Positions 14,439-22,172 of a stretch of 30,638 nucleotides of DNA are shown here, piece by piece (positions within the stretch are counted from its first letter, which is position 1; each line of letters starts with the position of its first letter). A program made the position numbers and the translations under genes. Source of the stretch: an uncultured Rickettsiales bacterium (lineage in GTDB: Bacteria; Pseudomonadota; Alphaproteobacteria; UBA8366); contig CAJWTF010000033.1 in NCBI GenBank assembly GCA_913046825.1, positions 1 to 30,638 on the forward strand. Direction: 5' to 3'. The notes below the pieces were generated by a model. It did no database searches, was not told the origin of the DNA, and saw only the letters and a list, made by a program, of their open reading frames with translations.

Positions 14439-16658
14439 ATGAATGCACTATATGAAGCGCCGCGGCCCGAAGGCCGTCCGGGCGAAACCGTTGTCACCAG
14501 CACGTGCGGCCACAATTGTGGCGGCCGTTGCGTGGTGAACGCCCATGTGGTGGAAGACAAGATAGTTAAAATCTCAACGGATGCCCGGCGCTGGAGTCCC
14601 GAACTGGCGCCATTGCCCGCCTGTGCGCGCGGTGTTGGGCAGATCGAGCGTGTCTATCACCCGGATCGCCTGAAGTATCCGATGCGCCGCGTTGGCCCGC
14701 GTGGCTCCGGCGAGTTCGAGCGTATTTCCTGGGAGGAAGCCTTGGACGAGGTCGCGGCGCAATTGCTGCGCGTGCGCGAGACCTACGGCAATGCGGCGAT
14801 CCTCGACGGTTCGCGTTCCGGCAATACGGCGATGTTGCATAGCCGCACTGGGCTGATCCGGTTCCTCAATATGTTCGGCGGCTCCAGCGGCTTGTGGTCG
14901 AGCATGTCCTGCGAGGCGGAGATCTTCTCCGTAAAGCAGACCTTCGGACCTGACGTCGTTTATAAGTCGGCGGGGCGTGAGCCGACCGATTACGTGAATT
15001 CGAAGCTGATTCTGATGTGGGGCTGGTCGCCTGCCGACGGCACCTTCGGGACCGGCACGCCGCAATATCTGAAGCATGCCAAGGAGCAAGGGGTACGGAT
15101 CGTTTGCATCGACCCGCGCCGCCATCGTTCCAGCAAGATGCTGGCGGAAGAGCATATCTTCATCCGGCCTTCGACCGATGCGGCGGCCCTGATCGCGATG
15201 GCCTATGTCATCGTCAGCGAAGGGCTGCACGACCAAGATTATCTCGATACATATGTGCAGGGCTTTGATGAGCACAGCCTGCCGGCAGGCGCACCTAAGG
15301 GTGGCTCCTACCGCGCCTATCTGATGGGCGAGGACGACGGCATTGTGAAGACACCGGAATGGGCGTCGGAGATTTGCGGCATTCCGGCGGAGACAATCCG
15401 CCGTTTGGCCATTGAATTTGGCTCGACCAAACCCGCGGCTATTCAATGTGGCTATGCGCCGGGGCGCACCTTGCATGGGGAACAGTTCCACCGCGCGGCT
15501 TATGCCTTGGCGGCGATGACCGGCAATATCGGCATTGTCGGTGGCAGCTCCGGCGTCAGCAACGGCTCGACCGGGCGCTCGGGCATCAAGTCGCTACCTG
15601 CGGGCAAAAACCCCATAGATTCGAAAATTTCGACACCGCTGCTCGCGGATTGCCTGGAGAAGGGTACGGCGGGCGGTTATCCGGCGGACATCAAATTCAT
15701 CTATTCAATGGGCGGCGATATCTTCAATCAAGCGCCGAACGCGCCGAAGATCGCAAAAGCGCTCGATAATGTAGAGTTCATCGTCGGCCAGGATCACTTC
15801 CTGACTCCAACCACCCGACATGCGGACATCGTTTTGCCCGCGACGACTTTCTGGGAGCGTAACGACGTTCACACCCCATGGGCGGGAGCTGGGCATTACG
15901 CGATCTTCATGAAGCAGGCGATCCAGCCGATGTATGAATGTCGTAACGACATGGATATTTTGGCCGACTTGGCCGAACGCGTCGGGATCGAGGGCTTTAA
16001 CGACAAATCCGAACTCGAATGGTTGCGCGAATTCACTGAAGACACGGTCGACGATTTCGACAAGTTCATGGAAGAGGGTGTGGCCCGCTTCCCAGCACCG
16101 AAGGACGCGGTTGCCTTCGCCGAGAAAATTAGGGATCCGGAAAACCACAAATTCACGACGCCGTCCGGCAAGATCGAAATCTACTCGACCGGCCTTGGCG
16201 AAAACCCCGATCCGTTCGGGCTTGGCGAGATTTCCGCTATTCCGAAATGGGTGCCGCATATCGAGACCAGCGAGACTTTCCCGCTCAGCATGTTGAGCTC
16301 GAAGTCCCGAGCGCGGACGCACTCAATTCACGGCAATCAGGAAAAGCTGAATCGGGTTGATCCGGACGATATTTGGATTCATCCGGCGGATGCCAATCCG
16401 CGCGGTATTCAGGACGGCCAAGCGGTGAAGGTGATGAGTGCGTCCGGCTCTTCCATCCTGCCGGTTCGCGTGACCGAGGATATCGCGCGCGGTTGTGTCT
16501 CCATGAAGGAAGGCCGCTGGTATGCACCGGACGCTGACGGCATCGACCGCGAAGGTTGTGCCAACGCGGTCACCGTCGATACGACGGCCCGTTGTGGAGC
16601 GACAACATACAACACAAACTTCGTCGAGGTGCGTCCGGTTAATCCAGGCCCGGCCTAG
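14439..16658 (+). CDS. DMSO-reductase-type molybdopterin oxidoreductase, no signal peptide
   Basis: Molybdenum bis-PGD enzyme of 739 residues resembling DmsA/BisC-type catalytic subunits. The 4Fe-4S motif is C23-x3-C27-x3-C31 with C62 in ACARG. Aligning FGGSSGLWSSMSCEAEIF with the DmsA region GYLN...YSTAQ puts the molybdenum ligand at S157, as in DMSO and biotin-sulfoxide reductases. Later motifs LILMWGWSPADG, CIDPRR and AMTGNIGIVGGSSG are typical. There is no twin-arginine leader and no dmsB/dmsC-like partner, which suggests a soluble cytoplasmic enzyme. It follows the GST-like gene and its stop overlaps the convergent peroxiredoxin-like gene by 4 bases. An S-oxide or N-oxide reductase, or a hydroxylase in the same superfamily, are the main options. 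Confidence 0.92.
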   Translation: MNALYEAPRPEGRPGETVVTSTCGHNCGGRCVVNAHVVEDKIVKISTDARRWSPELAPLPACARGVGQIERVYHPDRLKYPMRRVGPRGSGEFERISWEEALDEVAAQLLRVRETYGNAAILDGSRSGNTAMLHSRTGLIRFLNMFGGSSGLWSSMSCEAEIFSVKQTFGPDVVYKSAGREPTDYVNSKLILMWGWSPADGTFGTGTPQYLKHAKEQGVRIVCIDPRRHRSSKMLAEEHIFIRPSTDAAALIAMAYVIVSEGLHDQDYLDTYVQGFDEHSLPAGAPKGGSYRAYLMGEDDGIVKTPEWASEICGIPAETIRRLAIEFGSTKPAAIQCGYAPGRTLHGEQFHRAAYALAAMTGNIGIVGGSSGVSNGSTGRSGIKSLPAGKNPIDSKISTPLLADCLEKGTAGGYPADIKFIYSMGGDIFNQAPNAPKIAKALDNVEFIVGQDHFLTPTTRHADIVLPATTFWERNDVHTPWAGAGHYAIFMKQAIQPMYECRNDMDILADLAERVGIEGFNDKSELEWLREFTEDTVDDFDKFMEEGVARFPAPKDAVAFAEKIRDPENHKFTTPSGKIEIYSTGLGENPDPFGLGEISAIPKWVPHIETSETFPLSMLSSKSRARTHSIHGNQEKLNRVDPDDIWIHPADANPRGIQDGQAVKVMSASGSSILPVRVTEDIARGCVSMKEGRWYAPDADGIDREGCANAVTVDTTARCGATTYNTNFVEVRPVNPGPA

Positions 16659-16668
16659 TGATTTTTTT
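16646..16668 (+). terminator. Weak intrinsic terminator overlapping the DMSO-reductase-type stop
   Basis: AGGC-CCG-GCCT, extendable by a base pair, is followed after AGTGA by seven T residues (16662-16668). The stem is short but the U-run is the best in this part of the window. It straddles the stop codon and the end of the convergent gene. Confidence 0.35.
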
Positions 16669-17398
16669 GTAGAACCCCCACCGCTGGATGGAGAGGGTGA
16701 GGGGGCCCTTCTTTCGGGTAGCCAATCCCGCCCACATCGCCCGGATTAAAATAATCCTCGTCGACCCAGCCGTTCTCGCAGTACTCCGCCATGCATTGCT
16801 CGGCGAGCCCCACCATTTGATCGAGCGCGCCCAAGCCGCGTGTGTTGAAGAAGGTTTGGAAGCAGACCATTTCGTTGCTGCCTGCGTAGTTGCAGTCGTA
16901 AAGCTCGTGCCGGCCAACGAATTCCGAATACACCTCTTGGTCTGGGAGCGGCACGGTAAACCGCAGGCCCAGCTGATTGGCGTAGTCGTTGCCGATATCG
17001 TGGAGGAGATCGAACGAAAGATCGTTCTTATCGATCATCGCTTGATTCTTCTCCGGAGATTGTGGAGTGAGGGCCACGAAAGAAGCGCCGAGAGCTTCGA
17101 TTTGGTCGTTGATTGACTGCAAAGCATGCAACTCTGCATTACAATAAGGTCACCAAACGCCACGGAACACCGTCAAGACGACGGGCCCGGCGGCGAGCAG
17201 TTCGGATGATCCGATGGTTTCATTGAACGCGTTGGGCAGCGAAAACCCCGGGAGGCGGTCGCCTACCTTGACCACGCCGTCCATGATGTTGGACTCGAAC
17301 AACTCCTCGTTCGCGGCCCCCGTAATGACCCGTTTATTTTCTGCAATGCGTTTCGCACCGACGGCGCGAATCTCATCCAGCTTTTAAGCTAGTGACAT
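16655..17398 (-). CDS. Peroxiredoxin-like protein with UGA at the active site (probable selenoprotein)
   Basis: Thioredoxin-fold AhpC/TSA-like gene, 247 codons read from ATG 17398, which has GGAG 8 bases upstream. It begins MSLA-stop-KLDEIRA, as many peroxiredoxin-like proteins begin MSLxxKLDxIRA. It continues with VGDRLPGFSLPN (residues 45-56), then VVLTVFRGVW, an in-frame TGA at codon 83 (17150-17152), and PYCNAELHALQ. In relatives this reads RGVWCPYC, so UGA replaces the first (peroxidatic) cysteine of CxxC. A hairpin of SECIS geometry follows. Selenocysteine insertion would give a UxxC peroxidase or thiol oxidoreductase. Problems: TAA at codon 5 (17384-17386) separates the good start from the domain, though ATG at 17282-17284 (codon 39) could still give the core. 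After about residue 162 the sequence no longer resembles the family. A recently damaged gene is the main alternative. Confidence 0.65.
17118..17138 (-). promoter_or_regulatory. Candidate bacterial SECIS hairpin
   Basis: On the minus strand, 11 bases after the UGA (17150-17152), TGCAGAG pairs with CTTTGCA: seven pairs, one of them G-U. They enclose the loop TTGCATG. A U-G pair inside the loop would leave UGCAU with G as its second base. In bacteria SECIS lies within the reading frame just after UGA, and the E. coli fdhF element has about this distance and an exposed loop G. An alternative 5-bp fold, ATGCA-GAGT-TGCAT, competes. Folding was done by eye. Confidence 0.55.
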
Positions 17399-17623
17399 TT
17401 TCTTAACTCCAATTCAGTTGCAGACCCTGGTGAGGATCGGCGGTTACTTGTTTGCTGGCACCATTACAAGACGAGCGGTCAAATTGGGTCAAACGAGAAC
17501 CTCCATGGTGCTGAATTAGAACTTCTATGCGGATAGCCGCGCACCGCTTGCGCGCACCGATGATCGCCATAGATCGGTTCTCGCAGCCATTCGTGGGGTG
17601 CGATCAAGACGAAGGGAGTCGAC
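17399..17623. promoter_or_regulatory. Divergent promoter region with 10-base-spaced direct repeat
   Basis: This 225-base gap lies between the peroxiredoxin-like gene and the DUF35-thiolase operon. GGTCAAA occurs at 17477-17483 and again at 17487-17493, one helical turn apart, which could be a binding site for one regulator. AGGGAG at 17613-17618 is the ribosome-binding site for the DUF35 gene. No other gene or RNA was recognised here. Confidence 0.35.
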
Positions 17624-18004
17624 ATGTCCGAGCCAGCAGAAAAATCACCACTCGCGATCTTTCGCGAGCATTGCGACCGAGGCGATCTCGCCTATCAAGT
17701 CTCCGGCGGGAAAGCGTTTTTCTATCCCCGACTGACCGCGCCGGGTACCGGCAGCACCGATATCGATTGGAAGGTCAGCGAAGGTCTGGGCACGGTCTAT
17801 TCGACCACGACCTTGTTTCCGCGCGGCGCCGATCCCTACGATGTTTCATTGATCGATTTGGACGAAGGCTTTCGCATGATGAGCCGGGTCGAAGGCATCG
17901 ACCCGCTCGAGGTGAAGATCGGCATGCGAGTGAAGGTCCGCATGATCCCGGGCAGTGATGACGAAGTCCCCTATCCTGTATTCGACCTGGTGGAGGGCGC
18001 GTAA
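17624..18004 (+). CDS. DUF35 OB-fold protein lacking the zinc-ribbon cysteines
   Basis: DUF35-type acyl-CoA-associated OB-fold protein of 126 residues. These proteins partner thiolase-fold enzymes. The family normally has an N-terminal helix, a rubredoxin-like zinc ribbon (CxxC...CxxC around FYPR) and an OB fold. Here the helix region (about 8-20) and GGKAFFYPR are present, but the cysteines that should flank FYPR are absent (only C17 is in this part). The OB-fold segment GLGTVYSTTTLFPRGADPYDVSLIDLDEGFRMMSRVEG follows. The ATG at 17624 has AGGGAG 5 bases upstream. Its stop overlaps the thiolase-fold start by one base (TAATG). It probably forms a complex with that protein, helping bind the CoA substrate. 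Confidence 0.87.
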   Translation: MSEPAEKSPLAIFREHCDRGDLAYQVSGGKAFFYPRLTAPGTGSTDIDWKVSEGLGTVYSTTTLFPRGADPYDVSLIDLDEGFRMMSRVEGIDPLEVKIGMRVKVRMIPGSDDEVPYPVFDLVEGA

Positions 18005-19155
18005 TGAGCAAAATTCGTGGAAATGCGGCCATTGTAGGGACCGCTGAATCTGATCTCGGCGCTGTCGCGCCCGATATGTCGCCTATTGATTTGATGGCGC
18101 AGGGCACGGTCCGAGCGCTTGACGATTGCGGTCTCTCCTTGAAGGATGTCGACGGCATTATGGTGGCGGCGAGCCAATCGCGAATGGCCGCCCTGTCGTT
18201 ATGCGAATATCTTGGTGTAAATCCGAAAGTATTCGATTCGACACAGGTTGGCGGTTCGTCGTTTATGGCGCACCTCACCCACGCGCAAGCGGCCATTGAG
18301 GCGGGCCTGTGCGAAACCGTCCTGGTGGCCTACGGCAGCACGCAACGTACGGTTGGCCGCGCCACCGCATCGTCGCGCGAGCCCAATCCCTACGAAGATC
18401 CCTACAATCCGATGATGCCGCCGAGCGCCTACGCCATGGCCGCGGCCCGTCATATGCATGAGTTTGGCACCACGCGGGAACAAATCGCCGAAGTGGCGGT
18501 CGCAGCGCGGAAATGGGCACAGCTCAATCCAAAATCCTTCATGACCGACGATTTGAGTGTGGAAGGTGTGTTGGGTGCGCGCATGGTTAGCCATCCGTTC
18601 ACGGTTCGGGATTGCTGTTTGGTGACCGATGGCGGTGGTGCCATCGTCTTGACCACACCCGAGCGCGCCAAGGACTTGAAGCAGAAGCCGGCCTACATCC
18701 TCGGCACGGGCGAGGCGATCACCCACGCGATGATCAGCCAGATGCCGGACCTGACGACCACCGGCACTGCGATTTCCGGTCCCATCGCTTTCGAGCGGGC
18801 GGGCGTCAAACCTGCTGACATCGATGTCTTGGCGCTCTATGACGCTTTCACGATCAACGTCATCCTGTTCCTGGAAGATCTGGGCTATTGCCAAAAGGGC
18901 GAAGGCGGCGCGTTTGTCGAAGGCGGCCGGATCGCACCCGGTGGAGAGCTTGCAGTCAATACGTCCGGCGGTGGGCTCTCTTATTGCCACCCCGGCATGT
19001 ACGGCTTGCTGGTCCTAATCGAAGCCGCCCGGCAAATTCAAGGCGTTTGCGGCGATCGCCAACAAGACGGCGTCAACCTGACCCTGGCGCACGGCAACGG
19101 CGGCGTGTTGTCGAGCCAGTGCACGGTCATTCTGGGCAACGAAGATACGCTTTAG
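18004..19155 (+). CDS. Thiolase-superfamily protein (SCP2-thiolase/Ltp2-like), DUF35 partner
   Basis: Thiolase-fold protein of 383 residues, usual length for the lipid-transfer/SCP2-thiolase group. FDSTQVGGSSFMAH (77-90) occupies the place of the nucleophile loop, but the reactive cysteine of true thiolases is not seen there (V82-G83-G84-S85). The later motifs NTSGGGLSYCHPGMYG (H329) and LAHGNGG (H363) are kept. A thiolase-fold enzyme without the nucleophile, paired with a DUF35 protein, recalls Ltp2/ChsH2-type steroid side-chain retro-aldolases. A retro-aldol cleavage of a CoA thioester is therefore a reasonable inference, not a demonstrated role. Start and stop are clear, and it converges with folC after 4 bases. 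Confidence 0.88.
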   Translation: MSKIRGNAAIVGTAESDLGAVAPDMSPIDLMAQGTVRALDDCGLSLKDVDGIMVAASQSRMAALSLCEYLGVNPKVFDSTQVGGSSFMAHLTHAQAAIEAGLCETVLVAYGSTQRTVGRATASSREPNPYEDPYNPMMPPSAYAMAAARHMHEFGTTREQIAEVAVAARKWAQLNPKSFMTDDLSVEGVLGARMVSHPFTVRDCCLVTDGGGAIVLTTPERAKDLKQKPAYILGTGEAITHAMISQMPDLTTTGTAISGPIAFERAGVKPADIDVLALYDAFTINVILFLEDLGYCQKGEGGAFVEGGRIAPGGELAVNTSGGGLSYCHPGMYGLLVLIEAARQIQGVCGDRQQDGVNLTLAHGNGGVLSSQCTVILGNEDTL

Positions 19156-19159
19156 GAGC

Positions 19160-20443
19160 TTACCTGTTCTCGGCCAGCACCTGGCCTGCGAGGTAAAGCG
19201 AGCCGCAGATTAGGATGCGGCCGGGAGCGGAGTTCTGTTGGACGATGGTCTCGATCGCTGTGGCAAATCCCGCCGCCGGCGCGGCGGATAATCCTACCGC
19301 ATGACCGGCTTTGGTGGCTTCAGATGCCGAAAGGCTGGCCTCCTCGTTGGGAATCGCCACCCCGTGCAATCCAATTGCGCGGGCCGCCAATGGACGTAAG
19401 AAATCCGTTGGTTCCTTGCTATTCAACATACCGAATACCAGATACAATGCTCGATCTGTCCATTCCGCCGCAACGGCGGCAAGCATCTCGCCCGCAGCGG
19501 CATTGTGTCCACCATCGAGCCACAATTCCCAACCCGGCGGCAGAAGGTCGACAAGTTTACCGGTGGCGAGGTGTTGGACCCGCGCCGGCCATTCGACCGT
19601 CCGCAGGCCTCGTGAAATCGCTGCGTCGTCAACCTTAAATCCGTCGAGATTTCCAAGACCGGCGATGGCCAGACCCGCATTTTCGATTTGGTGCGGTCCT
19701 GGAAGTGCCGGTAACGGAAAGCGGCGGCGGGTTTGGGCGTTTTCGAATATCAGCGCGTTGTCTTCCCAAGTGCTATGCCATTCCGCGCCCGCACGATAGA
19801 CCGAGGCGCCTCGTGCCTTGGCCGCGTCTTCAATCACTTCGGCTGCGATCGCTGTTTGCGGGCCCACGATGGTCGTCACGCCGCGCTTTTGGATCGCTGC
19901 TTTCTCACCGGCGATCTCTGCCAATGTATTTCCGAGAAATTGCATGTGATCCATCGAGATCGGGGTAATCGCCGTCAGCGCCGGTCGGTCGATCACGGTG
20001 GTCGCGTCGTAGCGCCCGCCAAGCCCGCATTCAAGCAATACAATATCGGCGGGCGTCTCAGCAAAGGCCTTGAAGGCCGCGGCCGTGGTGATCTCGAAAT
20101 AAGTGATCTGCTCACCCTGGTTCGCGGACTCGCAAACTTCAAGCAGATCGGACAGCGCGTCTTCCTCGATCAAACTACCTGCCAATCGAATGCGCTCGTT
20201 GAACCGAACGAGATGCGGCGAAGTATAGGCATGCGTTCGGTAGCCGGCCGCCTCCAGCATCGCGCGCAGAAAGGCGATAGTCGAACCTTTGCCGTTTGTG
20301 CCCGCGACATGAACGACCGGCGGTAGTTTTTCGTGCGGATTGCCGAGGCGTTTCAACAGTCCCAAGACTCGGCCCAAGGACAGATCGATTTTTTTCGGGT
20401 GGAGCCGCAGCAGACGCTCCAAAATGGCGTCGCTCTTTGCCAT
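19160..20443 (-). CDS. folC: Folylpolyglutamate/dihydrofolate synthase
   Basis: Mur-ligase-family enzyme of 427 residues that adds glutamate to folates and, in bacteria, usually also makes dihydrofolate from dihydropteroate. The ATP P-loop is AGTNGKGS (47-54). TSPHLVRFNERI and ECGLGGRYDATTVID follow, and ITPISMDHMQFLGNTLAEIAGEKAAI is the characteristic ligase signature. The C-terminal domain includes WLDGGHNAAAGE and the end LICGSLYLAGQVLAE. It lies 8 bases after accD, a pairing common in proteobacteria. It ends the housekeeping block in this window. The start ATG gives MAKSDAILERLL. Confidence 0.96.
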   Translation of the reverse strand: MAKSDAILERLLRLHPKKIDLSLGRVLGLLKRLGNPHEKLPPVVHVAGTNGKGSTIAFLRAMLEAAGYRTHAYTSPHLVRFNERIRLAGSLIEEDALSDLLEVCESANQGEQITYFEITTAAAFKAFAETPADIVLLECGLGGRYDATTVIDRPALTAITPISMDHMQFLGNTLAEIAGEKAAIQKRGVTTIVGPQTAIAAEVIEDAAKARGASVYRAGAEWHSTWEDNALIFENAQTRRRFPLPALPGPHQIENAGLAIAGLGNLDGFKVDDAAISRGLRTVEWPARVQHLATGKLVDLLPPGWELWLDGGHNAAAGEMLAAVAAEWTDRALYLVFGMLNSKEPTDFLRPLAARAIGLHGVAIPNEEASLSASEATKAGHAVGLSAAPAAGFATAIETIVQQNSAPGRILICGSLYLAGQVLAENR

Positions 20444-20451
20444 GAATGATA

Positions 20452-21348
20452 TTAAGCGCTACGTGCAGGAAGCGGCTCTACCGCTTCCTTTGCTTTCGGT
20501 CGGGGATGGCGCAGTAAGCGCACTACCCGGCCCAAGACCTCGCGCAGTTCGGGTCGCTTCGCCACGATGTCGACCATGCCGTGTTCCAACAGATACTCGG
20601 CGGTCTGGAAATTATCTGGCAGGGTCTCGCGTACGGTTTGCTCGATGACCCGGGCACCGGCGAAACCGATCATCGCCCCCGGTTCCGTGATGTGAACATC
20701 ACCAAGCATCGCGAAACTGGCGGAGACACCGCCGGTTGTGGGATCGGTCAACAACACGATATAGGGAAGACCCGCTTCCTTCACCATCTGCACGGCGATG
20801 ACCGTGCGGGGCATTTGCATCAGCGACAGCGCCCCTTCCTGCATCCGAGCACCGCCCGATGCTGTAATGGCGATCAGCGGTGTGTGACGTTCGACCGCGA
20901 CTTCCGCTGCTCGCACCAACGCTTCGCCCACGGCGACACCCATTGAGCCGCCCATGAACGAGAAGTTCAGACCCGCGATGACAACATCGACGCTGTCCAG
21001 TTTGCCGAGCGCGACGATGACGGCGTCTTGCGCGCCGGTCTTATTGCGGGCTTCCTTTAGGCGGTCGGTGTATTTCTTATCGTCGCGGAACTTAAGCGGA
21101 TCGGCGAGCGCGCTCGGTAAATCGATCGACGTGTATTCGCCATCGTCGAACAGCATCTTCAGGCGTTCCGTTAGCGGTATCCGCATGTGATGACCGCAGT
21201 TCTGGCAGACATGTAGATTCGCTTCCAAGTCGCGATGGAAGATCATTTGGTCGCAGCTCGGGCATTTCGTCCACAGATTGTCCGGGACGTCCTTACGCTT
21301 AACTAGAGCTCGGATCTTCGGCCGCACGAAATTCGTGAGCCAACTCAT
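20452..21348 (-). CDS. accD: Acetyl-CoA carboxylase carboxyltransferase subunit beta
   Basis: Carboxyltransferase beta chain of 298 residues. With AccA it moves CO2 from carboxybiotin to acetyl-CoA, giving malonyl-CoA for fatty acid synthesis. The N-terminal zinc finger has C29-x2-C32 and C48-x2-C51. The crotonase-like core shows [21 protein letters not shown] and [16 protein letters not shown], the normal CoA and oxyanion-binding segments. Length and all zinc ligands are ordinary. Its ATG overlaps the trpA stop (ATGA), so the two are probably coupled, an arrangement shared by many alphaproteobacteria. Confidence 0.97.
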   Translation of the reverse strand: MSWLTNFVRPKIRALVKRKDVPDNLWTKCPSCDQMIFHRDLEANLHVCQNCGHHMRIPLTERLKMLFDDGEYTSIDLPSALADPLKFRDDKKYTDRLKEARNKTGAQDAVIVALGKLDSVDVVIAGLNFSFMGGSMGVAVGEALVRAAEVAVERHTPLIAITASGGARMQEGALSLMQMPRTVIAVQMVKEAGLPYIVLLTDPTTGGVSASFAMLGDVHITEPGAMIGFAGARVIEQTVRETLPDNFQTAEYLLEHGMVDIVAKRPELREVLGRVVRLLRHPRPKAKEAVEPLPARSA

Positions 21349-22172
21349 TTCCCGCGCACTCCGGCGGCAAGTGCGCTGACGAACTCCAATACGTTCCCGA
21401 CCATACCCGGTTGCGCACGACCTTCATCGTCCAATCCCGCCACGATACTTTCGACGATGGCGGAACCAACTACCGCCGCGTCGGCGGTCCGGGCGATGGT
21501 TGCTGCCATCTCCGGTGTCTTGATTCCAAACCCCACCGCCACCGGAAGATCGGTGTGGGATTTCAAATAGTCGACTGCATTGCGCGTTGCTTCTTCAGGC
21601 ACGGACGCCGTCCCCGTGATGCCAAGAATGGAGACATAGTAAACGAAGCCGCTGGCATTGTTCAGTACTTTCGGCAGGCGCCGCGCATCGGTTGTAGGCG
21701 TGGCAAGGCGAATCCAGCGGATATCGGCGTCAATCGCCGGGATGCAAAGCTCGGAATCTTCCTCCGGTGGCAGATCGACGATGATCAATCCGTCAACGCC
21801 TGCGGCTTTGGCGTCACTTAGGAAGGCTTCGACCCCGTATATGTAGATCGGATTGTAATAACCCATCAGGATAATCGGTGTATCGTCGTCCTGTTCTCGG
21901 AAGCTACGAACGAGATCCAGTGTCTTAGCTAAGGTAGCCCCGTTCTTTAATGCGCGCAGTGATGAGGCCTGGATTGCCGGACCGTCCGCCATCGGATCGG
22001 AAAACGGCATGCCGAGTTCGATCAAATCGGCGCCGGCGGTGGGCAATCCCAAAACGATTTCGCGCGATGTTTCCGGATCCGGGTCACCGGCGGTCAAGAA
22101 GGTTACCAAGCCACCCCGGCCTTCCGCTTTCAGCGCGGCGAATCGCCGCTCGATTCGTCCATCACCGTTCAT
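21345..22172 (-). CDS. trpA: Tryptophan synthase alpha chain
   Basis: TIM-barrel alpha subunit of tryptophan synthase, 275 residues. It cleaves indole-3-glycerol phosphate and channels indole to TrpB. The catalytic acids are E52 in [11 protein letters not shown] and D63 in [30 protein letters not shown] and the phosphate-binding VGFGIKTPE and VVGSAIVE segments are all present. It overlaps trpB upstream and accD downstream by the four-base ATGA junction, consistent with tight translational coupling and equal subunit amounts. Confidence 0.97.
   Translation of the reverse strand: MNGDGRIERRFAALKAEGRGGLVTFLTAGDPDPETSREIVLGLPTAGADLIELGMPFSDPMADGPAIQASSLRALKNGATLAKTLDLVRSFREQDDDTPIILMGYYNPIYIYGVEAFLSDAKAAGVDGLIIVDLPPEEDSELCIPAIDADIRWIRLATPTTDARRLPKVLNNASGFVYYVSILGITGTASVPEEATRNAVDYLKSHTDLPVAVGFGIKTPEMAATIARTADAAVVGSAIVESIVAGLDDEGRAQPGMVGNVLEFVSALAAGVRGK

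Noticed and set aside
11554..16658. Selenocysteine in the two molybdopterin oxidoreductases, as in formate dehydrogenases
   Set aside because: Both frames are continuous with no internal UGA; the candidate ligand positions are cysteine and serine.
16688..17116. Plus-strand open frame of 142 codons
   Set aside because: Antisense to the peroxiredoxin-like gene; the minus-strand reading gives the recognisable thioredoxin-fold sequence.
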